The notes below the pieces were generated by a model, which was given only the letters and a program-made list of their open reading frames with translations, had not been told where the DNA came from and did not search any database. A stretch of 38,020 nucleotides of DNA, taken from Actinomycetales bacterium UBA1416 (GTDB taxonomy: Bacteria; Actinomycetota; Actinomycetes; Actinomycetales; Actinomycetaceae). The stretch spans positions 22,652 to 60,671 of the forward strand of contig DBPQ01000004.1 of NCBI GenBank assembly GCA_002304945.1. Reading direction: 5' to 3'. The translations under genes were made by a program, and so were the position numbers. Shown here in pieces: positions 30,674 to 38,020 of the stretch (positions are counted from its first letter, which is position 1; the number at the start of each line of letters is the position of its first letter).

Positions 30674-31123
30674 ATGCTCACGAAACTGCACGCCCTTCTT
30701 CGGCTGCGCACGAGTCCTGCGATCTTCTTCAGTGCCGCCGGCATCATCGCCGTCTTCGTGGCGGCCACGCTGTTGTTCACGGACGCGATGGACACGTTCT
30801 TCTCGGAGGGCTCCGCCTGGGTGATCGAGAACCTGGGCTGGTTCTACATCCTCGGCGTCGCCACATTCCTCGGCTTCCTGATCTACCTGGCTGTCGGCAG
30901 GTTCGGGCAGGTGCGGCTCGGCGCGGACGATGAACGGCCCGAGCACGCCAACCTCTCCAGGTTCGCGATGCTCTTCGCAGCCGGCATCGGCACCATCCTG
31001 ATGTTCCGGGCGGTCGCGGAGCCGGTGAACCCCTTCGCCAACGAGCACCCGGAGCAGCCCGAGTTCGTCGTCGAGCACCACGAGACCACCGGCACGCTCC
31101 CCGCCGTCCGGCCCGAGGACTGA
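30674..31123 (+). pseudogene. Truncated BCCT (betaine/choline/carnitine) transporter
   Basis: The N-terminal quarter of a BCCT secondary transporter: TSPAIFFSAAGIIAVFVAATL (helix 1), GWFYILGVATFLGFLIYLAV (helix 2), GQVRLGADDERPE and SRFAMLFAAGIGTILMF before VAEPV (start of helix 3). Intact members run to about 500-600 residues with 12 helices and have G-x-G-x-x-x-F-W in helix 3; here the Trp is replaced (FRAVAEP) and the frame ends 35 residues later in a charged stretch (EHPEQPEFVVEHHE) that is not transporter-like. About three quarters of the gene is missing. No better continuation is visible in another frame before the ABC gene at 31215. Confidence 0.8.
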
Positions 31124-31140
31124 CCGGAGGTTCGCCTTCC

Positions 31141-31160
31141 CACGGGACCTCATACCCGTG
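31141..31160. promoter_or_regulatory. Inverted repeat upstream of the ABC-2 exporter operon
   Basis: CACGGG (31141-31146) and CCCGTG (31155-31160) with an 8-nt spacer, 54 nt before the start of the ATPase gene. A possible operator; no clear promoter boxes. Confidence 0.3.
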
Positions 31161-31214
31161 ACGCTGCAGGCCAGCGGTGCCATCATGGCCGGTGGCCGCG
31201 GCCGGAAGGAGCGC

Positions 31215-32075
31215 ATGATGGCGGCGATCCACGTCGAGGGCCTGCGGTACTCCTACGGGGACGTCGAGGCGGTGAAGGGGATTTCCTTCGACGTAGCGCC
31301 CGGCGAGATCCTCGGCTTCCTGGGCCCGAACGGCGCCGGGAAGTCCACGACGATCAAGATGCTCACCGGCCAGCTGCGGCCCAGGGGCGGTCACGCCGAG
31401 GTCCTCGGGTTCGACGTCACCGCCGCCGATCCGCAGATGCAGGCCCGCATCGGCGTGTGCTTCGAGGAGAAGAACCTCTACCTCAACATGTCCGGCAGGG
31501 AGAACCTCGAGTTCTTCGCCAGCCTGTACGGGATCAGGGATCCGGACGCCCTCGGGGTGCTGCGCCGCGTGGGCCTCGCCGACCGTGCGAAGGACCGGGT
31601 GCGGTCCTACTCCAAGGGCATGCGCCAGCGGATGATGATCTCCCGGGCCTTCATCAACACCCCGGACGTGCTCTTCCTCGACGAGCCCACCGACGGCCTC
31701 GACCCGGTCACCTCCGCCGCCATCCGCGCCACGATCCGCGAGGAGGCCGATCGCGGGGCGGCGGTGCTGCTCACCACCCACGACATGTTCGAGGCGGACG
31801 AGCTGTCCGACCGGGTCGCCTTCCTCAACGACGGCGAGATCGTGGCGCTGGACACGGTGGAGAACCTCAAGCTCCGCTACGGCACCCGCTCGGTCAAGGT
31901 GCGCCTCCGGGACGGCGACGGCGTCCACGAGGAGGTCCTCCCCCTCGACGGCGCCGCCTCCTCGGCCCGCCTCGCCGACCTGGCCGCGTCCCCGGACCTG
32001 CTCACCATCCACACCGAAGAGGCCTCCCTGGAGGCCATCTTCATCCAGCTCACCGGGCGGGGGCTCGCGGGATGA
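31215..32075 (+). CDS. ABC-2 type exporter, ATP-binding protein
   Basis: A 286-residue ATPase of the DrrA/NatA class. Walker A GPNGAGKSTTIKMLTG, the Q-loop region CFEEKNLYLNMSGREN, signature YSKGMRQRMMISRAF (S-K-G-M in place of SGGQ, usual in this class), Walker B VLFLDEPTDGLDP and switch His TTHDM are intact. The C-terminal 70 residues form the regulatory extension that ends in a coupling-type helix (EEASLEAIFIQLTGRG). ATG 31215 is preceded by AGGAG 3 nt away. The stop overlaps the first permease (ATGA). Likely exports a drug, lipid or peptide. Confidence 0.93.
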   Translation: MMAAIHVEGLRYSYGDVEAVKGISFDVAPGEILGFLGPNGAGKSTTIKMLTGQLRPRGGHAEVLGFDVTAADPQMQARIGVCFEEKNLYLNMSGRENLEFFASLYGIRDPDALGVLRRVGLADRAKDRVRSYSKGMRQRMMISRAFINTPDVLFLDEPTDGLDPVTSAAIRATIREEADRGAAVLLTTHDMFEADELSDRVAFLNDGEIVALDTVENLKLRYGTRSVKVRLRDGDGVHEEVLPLDGAASSARLADLAASPDLLTIHTEEASLEAIFIQLTGRGLAG

Positions 32076-33310
32076 ACAGGCGGGTCTCCCGCCCCGCCAT
32101 CATCGGGGCGCTGCTCCGCAAGGAGCTTCTCGCGTACTCCCGGGACCTCGTCTACCTCGCCCTGACGATCTTCCTGCTGGTGCTCATCCCCGTCCTCTTC
32201 CGCATCCTGCCCGACTCGGTCGACGAGACCATCACGCTCGGCATCTCGCCGTCGTTGGACACGCTGGTCGCCGATGCCCGCGCGGACCTCGAGGCGGGCG
32301 GCGCGACCCCCGAACAGCTCGCCGCACTCGACGAGCTCGACCTCTCCGAGGAGGGGCTCGCCCTCGTCGAGGTCGACGACGCCGCCCAGCTCGCCGGCGT
32401 CGTCGAGGGCCGCCTGGAGGCGTGGCGGACGGAGACGGGCGACGTCGTCGTCCGCGATCCGGCGAGCGAGCCCGAGCCGGTGGGCGCCGAGCGGGTGGGG
32501 GCGGACGTCGGGATCGCCTTCCCCGAGGGCTTCATCGCGGACGTGATGGTGGGGGAGCCCGGGGTTGCCGTGACGGTGTACTCGGACGCGGGCGTGCCTC
32601 CGGAGATCCGCGGCGCGATGACGAGCTTCGTCCGCGAGCTCTCCTACCAGTTCGCGGGCCGGGAGCTCCCGGTCGGCATGCCGGCGGAGGACGAGATCGT
32701 GCTCGGCGAGGACCGGGCCGGGGACCAGGTCACGCTGCGTGAGCGCATGCGCCCCCTCCTGCTGTTCATGATCCTGCTGATGGAGACCTTCTCCATGGCG
32801 TCGCTGGTGTCCACCGAGGTGGCGCAGCGCACCGTGACAGCGGTGCTCGTCACCCCGGCCCGGGTGTCGGACTTCCTGGCTGCGAAGGCGGTGTTCGGCA
32901 CCGTGCTCTCACTGGGCCAGGCCCTCGTCGTGCTGGCCCTGATCGGAGGCGTCACCGCCCAGAACTGGTCCCTGCTCCTGACGACGCTCCTCATCGGGGC
33001 ACTGATGTTCACCGGGGTCGCGCTCTTTGTGGGGTCCGCCGGACGGGACTTCATGGGGCAGCTCTTCCTGGCGATGCTGGTGACGATCCCCCTCCTCATC
33101 CCTGCCGTGGCCGTCCTGCTGCCGGGCTCCGCAGCGCCGTGGGTGCAGGTGATCCCCACGTACCCGGTCATCGACGTGCTCGTCGGGGCAACGGTGTACG
33201 GCGCCACCTGGGCGGATTCGGCCGGTTCGCTCGGGGTGGCCGCCGCGTGGCTCGTGGTGCTGTTCGGGGCCGGCTGGATCACCCTCAAGCGGAAGGTGGA
33301 GTCCCTGTGA
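32072..33310 (+). CDS. ABC-2 type exporter, permease 1
   Basis: A 412-residue NatB-like permease. The first helix (about 30-47, LVYLALTIFLLVLIPVLF) is followed by a large extracytoplasmic domain of about 180 residues rich in Asp/Glu, then a cluster of five or six helices from residue 227 (LLLFMILLMETFSMASLV, with a VAQRTVTAVLVTPARVSDFL loop typical of ABC-2 permeases) to the end. It overlaps the ATPase gene by 4 nt and permease 2 by 4 nt (GTGA). Confidence 0.9.
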   Translation: MNRRVSRPAIIGALLRKELLAYSRDLVYLALTIFLLVLIPVLFRILPDSVDETITLGISPSLDTLVADARADLEAGGATPEQLAALDELDLSEEGLALVEVDDAAQLAGVVEGRLEAWRTETGDVVVRDPASEPEPVGAERVGADVGIAFPEGFIADVMVGEPGVAVTVYSDAGVPPEIRGAMTSFVRELSYQFAGRELPVGMPAEDEIVLGEDRAGDQVTLRERMRPLLLFMILLMETFSMASLVSTEVAQRTVTAVLVTPARVSDFLAAKAVFGTVLSLGQALVVLALIGGVTAQNWSLLLTTLLIGALMFTGVALFVGSAGRDFMGQLFLAMLVTIPLLIPAVAVLLPGSAAPWVQVIPTYPVIDVLVGATVYGATWADSAGSLGVAAAWLVVLFGAGWITLKRKVESL

Positions 33311-34371
33311 ACGCCGCACTCGTGTGGAGGATCCTGCGCAAGGACCTGGCGCTCGGCCCTCGCTCGCCGATCTTCCTCTGGGCTGTCGCCATGCCCTTCG
33401 CCCTGACCCTCGTCCTGCAGGTGGCGTTCGGCTCCCTCTTCGACCCCGAGCCACGGCTCGGCATCGTCGACGACGGCGCCTCCGAGGTCACCGCGGCTGT
33501 CACCGCGATGGAGGGGATCACCGTGACGGTCTTCGATGACTCCGCGGCGCTCCGTACCCAGGTGGAGGCGAACGACCTCGACGCCGGGATCGTGCTGCCC
33601 GCGGGCTTCGACGACGCCGTCCGGGCGGGGGAGAAGCCCGACCTCGAGTTCTGGATCGGCGGGGAGAGCCTGGCCGCCAACCGGATCATCCTCTCCGTCA
33701 CCACCATTGATCTGGTCCGGGAACTCGAGGGTGGTGGTGCGCCGGTGGAGGTCGAGGTGGTGAGCTTCGGGACCGAGGGTCTGCCCATCTCGACCCGACT
33801 CATCCCCGTGATCGTGTTCTTCGCGCTCGTCATGGCGGGCATCTTCCTGCCCGGCTCCAGCCTGGTGGAGGAGAAGGAGGCCGGCACGCTCGCCGCGCTG
33901 CTCGTGACGCCTGTCCGCGTTCCCGAGGTGCTCCTGGCGAAGTGGCTGCTCGGCGTCTCGCTCGGGAGCGTGATGGCGGTGGTCACGCTCGCTCTCAACG
34001 GCGCCGTGGCGGGCAACTGGCTGGCCGTCCTGGCCGTCGTGCTCGTGGCGGCGGCGCTGGCCACCGTGATCGGGCTGCTCGTCGGGGTGGGGGCGAAGGA
34101 TTCCGCGGTGATGTTCGGGATCGTCAAGGGAATGGGCATGTTCCTGTTCGCCCCGGCCCTCTTCTACATCTTCCCCGACTGGCCGCAGTGGATCGCGATG
34201 CTGTTCCCGCTGTACTGGATCATCGAGCCGATCTGGCAGGTCTCGGTGATGGGGGAGGCGCTGTCCTCTGTGGCGCTGGAACTGGGGGTCGCCGTCGCGA
34301 TCACAGTCGTCCTCGCCGTGGCCGCGGCCGCCCTCGCCCGGCGGATGCAGGCGCAGCTCGCCGGGGCGTGA
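33307..34371 (+). CDS. ABC-2 type exporter, permease 2
   Basis: A 354-residue permease with the same layout as its neighbour but smaller: one N-terminal helix (about 20-40), an extracytoplasmic domain to about residue 155, then five or six helices (LIPVIVFFALVMAGIFLPG; EEKEAGTLAALLVTPVRVPEVLLAKW, the ABC-2 loop). It is an unequal heterodimer partner of permease 1. The GTG start lies in the stop of permease 1. It ends 32 nt from the convergent TetR gene. Confidence 0.9.
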   Translation: MNAALVWRILRKDLALGPRSPIFLWAVAMPFALTLVLQVAFGSLFDPEPRLGIVDDGASEVTAAVTAMEGITVTVFDDSAALRTQVEANDLDAGIVLPAGFDDAVRAGEKPDLEFWIGGESLAANRIILSVTTIDLVRELEGGGAPVEVEVVSFGTEGLPISTRLIPVIVFFALVMAGIFLPGSSLVEEKEAGTLAALLVTPVRVPEVLLAKWLLGVSLGSVMAVVTLALNGAVAGNWLAVLAVVLVAAALATVIGLLVGVGAKDSAVMFGIVKGMGMFLFAPALFYIFPDWPQWIAMLFPLYWIIEPIWQVSVMGEALSSVALELGVAVAITVVLAVAAAALARRMQAQLAGA

Positions 34372-34403
34372 GTCTGGCGCCTCGGTCAGTCCGGTGGCGC
34401 TGG

Positions 34404-35009
34404 TCAGGCCATGAGCGCGGCCATGACGAACGCGCTCACGTGCGTGACCGCCTCCTCCACGCTGCGCGTGCCCTCACCCACCGGCATGCGTTGGGAGCCG
34501 ATCACGGAACCGATCATCTCGACGGTGGCCGGCACATCGGTGACGCGGTGGAACTCCCCGGAACGCGTGCCCTGCTCGACCACCTCGGCGATCATGCGGT
34601 GGATGGCCGAGAGCCGCTTCATGAGGGACTCGAACACGGCAGGGGGGAGCGAACCGCCTTCGAGCATGCCGCTCGCGGACCCCGCGCCGGGTTCCGCGAG
34701 GAAGCCCTCGATCTGGGAGCGGATCAGGTAGCGCATCCGTTCACTCGCTGAATCGAGCACCGCCATCTCGCCCCGGGCGCGCTCCATGTACTCCTCGACG
34801 GAGCGCTCCACGAACTCGAGCATGAGGTCGTTCTTGTCCGCGGCGTAGTTGTAGATCGTGTTGCGGGCGATCCCGGCACGGTTCGCGACGTGCGCGAGGG
34901 TGAGGGCCGCGTACCCGTTCTCGTGGAGTTCGGCGCCGAAGGCGTCGAGGATCCGGGTGCGCACGAGCGTGCGGTGCTCGGCGAGCGAGTCGGCCAGGAT
35001 CCGGGGCAT
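34404..35009 (-). CDS. TetR-family transcriptional regulator
   Basis: A 201-residue repressor. The N-terminal DNA-binding domain is RTRILDAFGAELHENGYAAL, then THE HTH core ALTLAHVANRAGIARNTIYNY, followed by a ligand domain with no recognisable specificity. Residues SVIGSQRMPVGEGTRSVEEAV near the end resemble TetR proteins guarding exporters. ATG 35009 has CATAAT (35017-35022) 7 nt upstream, leaderless in type. It diverges from the FtsX-type operon 112 nt away, its most likely target, and is convergent with the ABC-2 exporter operon. Confidence 0.88.
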   Translation of the reverse strand: MPRILADSLAEHRTLVRTRILDAFGAELHENGYAALTLAHVANRAGIARNTIYNYAADKNDLMLEFVERSVEEYMERARGEMAVLDSASERMRYLIRSQIEGFLAEPGAGSASGMLEGGSLPPAVFESLMKRLSAIHRMIAEVVEQGTRSGEFHRVTDVPATVEMIGSVIGSQRMPVGEGTRSVEEAVTHVSAFVMAALMA

Positions 35010-35109
35010 GGGGTCGATTATGGCACCGGCGAGCCGCAATCCCGCGATCGAGCACGCACGTCCCACTCGGTTGTGCGCAATCCAACTGGCGCTTCGCGAC
35101 GGGACGTCG

Positions 35110-35115
35110 TAACAT
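35110..35115 (+). promoter_or_regulatory. -10 box of the FtsX-type operon
   Basis: TAACAT, ending 6 nt before ATG 35122, consistent with leaderless transcription. The region 35075-35095 holds an imperfect palindrome (GTTG-N9-CAAC, 35080-35096) that could be a TetR operator. Confidence 0.4.
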
Positions 35116-35121
35116 CTCACC

Positions 35122-36240
35122 ATGTTCCTCGCCGCCAAGGAGATGCACCGGGGGAAGGTGAAGTTCGCGCTGCTGCTCGTCGCGGTCAGCCTGCTCGTCT
35201 TCCTGATCCTCGTGCAACAGGCACTCTCCCGTGCCCTCGTGACGTCGTTCATCGGCGCCATCGAGAACCAGAGCGCCCCCGTGCTCGTGTACGCGACCGA
35301 CGCCCTGCGCGCCCCCCAGGGCAGCGTCATCACCCCTCCCATGGAGGAGCTGGTCACCGCCTCCCCGGAGGTCGCCGAGGCCGGACGCATCGGGATCCTC
35401 TCCGTCACCTTCCCCACCTCGGCGCTGGCGGAGGGCGAGGAGCTCAGCGCCGTCGTCTGGGGCTACGAGGAGGAGGCACTCGGTGCCCCCGCGGACCTCA
35501 GCGCGGGCGCCTATCCCGCGGCGGCCGGTGAGGCCGTCGGAACGGCCGGGGACTTCGAGCTCGGCGAGACTCTCGCCTTCGAGGGGCCTGGAGGGGACAC
35601 GGTCACGTTCGACGTCGTCGGGCTCGCGGAGGACTCCCAGCTCGCCGTCCAGCCCACCCTCTTCGTCGACTACGCGGACTTCGAGGACGCCGCCCTCGCC
35701 GCGAACCCCACCGCGATGGCCGTCCTCCCCAGCCTCATGGCCGTGGCCCCGGCGACGACGGAGGCCGCCCTGATCTCCGACCTCCGGGCCGCCTCGGTGG
35801 ACCTCGACCCGCTCGCCCGGGCGGACGCCGCCTCGGAGTTCCCGGGCGCCGGCCAGGTTGAGCAGTCCTTCCTCATCATCCTCGGGCTCTACGGCTTCGT
35901 GGTGCCCCTCGTGACCGGCCTGTTCTTCCTCATCATCACGTTCCAGAAGACCCGGGCCCTCACGCTGCTACGGGCCGTGGGTGCCCGCTCCGGCGTGCTC
36001 GTCCGGGCCCTGCTCTGGCAGGTGGCCTTCATCCTCGGCGGCGGCATCGCCGTGGGGGTGGGGTTGTACGCCCTGACCTCGCTCGTGGAGATCGGCCAGC
36101 TCACCATCGTCTTCGACTGGGGCATGGTCGCGTTCTGGACGGCCCTGCTCGGGGTGCTCGGCGTGCTCAGCGCGCTCGCCTCCATCCGCCGCGTCCTCGC
36201 GATCGACCCCGTCGAGGCCACCACCGGAGGGGGACACTGA
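35122..36240 (+). CDS. FtsX-like ABC permease 1 (HrtB/DevC-like)
   Basis: A 372-residue permease of the MacB/HrtB fold. The N-terminal helix (residues 15-36) follows the typical MFLAAKEMHRGKVKFALLL opening seen in HrtB/DevC proteins, then comes an extracytoplasmic domain of about 200 residues. The three C-terminal helices include FFLIITFQKTRALTLLRAVGA, the FtsX motif where Q-K-T-R-x-L-x-L-L-R-A-x-G-A contacts the ATPase. The final DPVEATTGG is also typical. The stop overlaps permease 2 by 1 nt (TGATG). Confidence 0.9.
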   Translation: MFLAAKEMHRGKVKFALLLVAVSLLVFLILVQQALSRALVTSFIGAIENQSAPVLVYATDALRAPQGSVITPPMEELVTASPEVAEAGRIGILSVTFPTSALAEGEELSAVVWGYEEEALGAPADLSAGAYPAAAGEAVGTAGDFELGETLAFEGPGGDTVTFDVVGLAEDSQLAVQPTLFVDYADFEDAALAANPTAMAVLPSLMAVAPATTEAALISDLRAASVDLDPLARADAASEFPGAGQVEQSFLIILGLYGFVVPLVTGLFFLIITFQKTRALTLLRAVGARSGVLVRALLWQVAFILGGGIAVGVGLYALTSLVEIGQLTIVFDWGMVAFWTALLGVLGVLSALASIRRVLAIDPVEATTGGGH

Positions 36241-37349
36241 TGCGACTCGCACTGCGTGAACTGCGCCGCCAGCCCGGGCGATTCGCCGTCGCCACGGTGA
36301 CCCTCACCCTCATCGCCATCCTGCTCATGTTCCTCGGCGGGCTGCTCGACGGCCTGCTCCAGTCCGCGACCGGCGCCTATCGAGCCCAGCCCGGCCAGCT
36401 CATCGTCTACTCGGACACCGCGAACGACACCCTCGCCGGCAGCCGCATCGACGGCGACCTCCGCGTGCAGGTGGAGGACGCGGTCGGCGGCGCCGGCGTC
36501 GTCGGCGGGATCGGCGAGCTGACGCTCGGCGCGCGCGTCGACGGCGGCGACGAGCGTGAACTCGAGTCCGTCGCGTTGCGGGGCTACGAGATCGCTCCCG
36601 CCGGCCTGCCGGACGCGGCGCCCGCCCTCCGTGAGGTGTGGGCGGACCCCGATCTCGCCGAGACCTACGAGGCCGGGCAGACGCTGCTGCTCGGCCCGGG
36701 CCGCAGCGAGGTCACCGTAGCGGGCTTCCTCGATGACTCCGCGACGCCGTCGCTCGGCGGGCTGTGGGCCTCCCTGGACACCTGGCGGGCCGTGCTCGCC
36801 GAGTCCCGTCCGGGCTCCGCGATGGGTGAGGAGACCGTCCAGGGACTCGTCGTCGTCCTGGAGGACGAGGCCGCGGCCGCGGACGTGGCCGCCGCCATCG
36901 ACGGCGCGAACCCCACCCGCACGCTCACGATCGACGACGCGGTGCTCGCCATCCCGGGCGTCGAGGCCCAGAACTCCACGTTCGGCCAGATCATCGGCGT
37001 GACGCTGGCGATCGCGCTGGTGGTGGTGGCACTGTTCTTCGCGCTCCTGACCGTGGAGCGACTCAGCCTGTACGCCGTCCTCAAGGCGATGGGGGCCAAG
37101 ACCCGCACCATCTTCGCCGGTGTCGTGGTCCAGGCGCTCGCCGTCACCCTCATCGCCGCCGCCATCGGCGTGGCGATGACCATCGGAGCCGGGCAGTCCA
37201 TTCCCGCCGGCTCCCTCCCCTTCGCGGTGGAGCCGGCACGGCTGGCGATCTCCGTCGGATTCATGGCGCTGGCCGCGGTGGTCGGCAGCGCGTTCTCGTT
37301 GCGCAGGGTCGCGAGGATCGACCCCGCCGAAGCCATTGGAGGCAACTGA
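36240..37349 (+). CDS. FtsX-like ABC permease 2
   Basis: A 369-residue permease with the same plan: helix 1 (about 18-38), an extracytoplasmic domain (about 40-255), then three helices with LTVERLSLYAVLKAMGAKTRTI, the FtsX coupling motif, ending IDPAEAIGG. A paired unequal permease next to permease 1 suggests a heterodimer, as in HrtAB- or DevBC-type systems. Its stop overlaps the ATPase start by 1 nt. Confidence 0.9.
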   Translation: MRLALRELRRQPGRFAVATVTLTLIAILLMFLGGLLDGLLQSATGAYRAQPGQLIVYSDTANDTLAGSRIDGDLRVQVEDAVGGAGVVGGIGELTLGARVDGGDERELESVALRGYEIAPAGLPDAAPALREVWADPDLAETYEAGQTLLLGPGRSEVTVAGFLDDSATPSLGGLWASLDTWRAVLAESRPGSAMGEETVQGLVVVLEDEAAAADVAAAIDGANPTRTLTIDDAVLAIPGVEAQNSTFGQIIGVTLAIALVVVALFFALLTVERLSLYAVLKAMGAKTRTIFAGVVVQALAVTLIAAAIGVAMTIGAGQSIPAGSLPFAVEPARLAISVGFMALAAVVGSAFSLRRVARIDPAEAIGGN

Positions 37350-38020
37350 TGAGCAAGGACGGGTTCGCCCTCCAGATGCAGGGCGTGCGGAAGGTCTACC
37401 CGATGGCGGACCAGGAGGTGGTCGCGCTCGACGGCATCGAGATGGATGTCGCGGAGGATGAGATCGTCGCCCTGGTTGGCCCCTCGGGTTCCGGCAAGAC
37501 GACGCTCTGTACGATCGCGGGTGGCATCCTCACCCCGACCGACGGCCGGGTCCGGGTGGGTGGCGAGGACATCACCGACTACTCGGCCAAGAAGCTGACC
37601 GAGTTCCGGCGCACCCGGGTGGGCTTCGTGTTCCAGGCCGTGAACCTGGTCCCGTTCCTGACCGCGCGGGAGAACCTGCTGGTGGTGGACGAGCTCGGCC
37701 CCACGGGCCGTTCCCGGTCCGACGCCCGCAGGCGGGCCGACCAGTTGCTCGAAGAGCTCGGCCTCGCCGATCGGGCCAACAACCTGCCCGGCCAGCTCTC
37801 GGGCGGCCAGAAGCAGCGCGTGGCCATCGGCCGGGCTCTGATGAACTCCCCGGAACTCGTCATGTTCGACGAGCCCACCTCGGCGCTCGACTCGAAGCTC
37901 GGCGACCAGGTGGTGCACCTCATCCGGGACGAGATGAAGCAGCGCGGCACCTCGGCGATCATCGTCACCCACGACGAGCGCATCACCCACTACGCGGACC
38001 GGACCGTGCACATCACGGAC
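37349..38020 (+). CDS. ABC ATPase of the MacB/LolD class, C-terminus beyond window
   Basis: 224 residues are present and no stop is reached. Walker A GPSGSGKTTLCTIAGG, Q-loop FVFQAVNLVPFLTAREN, signature LSGGQKQRVAIGRALM, Walker B LVMFDEPTSALD and the switch His in IIVTHDERI are intact, with the LolD/MacB-type insertion near VGGEDITDYSAKKLTEFRRT. GGAGG lies 6 nt before the ATG. It drives the two FtsX-like permeases; such mechanotransmission systems export heme, peptides or antibiotics or act on the cell envelope. Confidence 0.92.
   Translation, partial: MSKDGFALQMQGVRKVYPMADQEVVALDGIEMDVAEDEIVALVGPSGSGKTTLCTIAGGILTPTDGRVRVGGEDITDYSAKKLTEFRRTRVGFVFQAVNLVPFLTARENLLVVDELGPTGRSRSDARRRADQLLEELGLADRANNLPGQLSGGQKQRVAIGRALMNSPELVMFDEPTSALDSKLGDQVVHLIRDEMKQRGTSAIIVTHDERITHYADRTVHITD

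Overview
The window comes from a very GC-rich actinobacterium. Three things support this: strong G/C bias at third codon positions, typical actinobacterial families (mycothiol-type DinB-like protein, DUF4235, DUF4921, a dCTP deaminase closely resembling the mycobacterial bifunctional enzyme, MrpA with fused MrpB), and many start codons lying 6-7 nt behind a TANNNT -10 box, the signature of leaderless mRNAs. Within the phylum I infer Micrococcales from gene content and the style of intergenic repeats. I cannot name a genus.

Layout. 1-1969 (minus): start of an ATP-grasp-like gene, an unknown protein and dcd. 2064-2971: tRNA-Gly(CCC), with a decapitated Ca2+/cation exchanger fused directly to its 3' end. 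2984-6474: a 43-residue secreted-type peptide gene, divergent from an operon of a TrmB/LuxR-type regulator, threonine dehydrogenase (tdh) and KBL (kbl), which together convert threonine to glycine plus acetyl-CoA. 6546-9488: two unknown proteins, a DinB-like protein and an aldo/keto reductase. 9621-15941: a complete, translationally coupled six-gene Mrp Na+/H+ antiporter operon. 16302-19885: a TPP riboswitch driving thiBPQ, the thiamine ABC importer, with a hairpin that hides the thiB ribosome-binding site. 19893-23352: DUF4921 (GalT/HIT-like), a small GNAT protein, a RutE-like nitroreductase behind a perfect palindrome, and alanine dehydrogenase. 23477-24617: an MFS transporter broken by an internal deletion and frameshift. 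24614-25253: hsp20 under an HspR (HAIR) site plus an HrcA (CIRCE) site, closed by a strong terminator. 25339-26000: three successive large inverted repeats, then a CsoR/CstR-type operator fused to the -10 box of a leaderless four-helix membrane protein gene. 26010-30015: a VOC protein, a GNAT protein and a large GH63/MGH1-like glucosidase. 30061-30580: two unrelated intergenic repeat families, followed by a truncated BCCT transporter. 31215-34371: an ABC-2 exporter (ATPase and two permeases). 34404-38020: a TetR regulator divergent from an FtsX-type ABC system that runs off the window.

Most of the window is ordinary housekeeping and transport. The parts worth a second look are the peptide/regulator pair at 2984-4204, the truncated exchanger at the tRNA, the structured region 25339-25534 and the repeat cluster 30061-30580. 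Three transporter genes are decayed (2138, 23477, 30674), suggesting recent loss of accessory transport functions.
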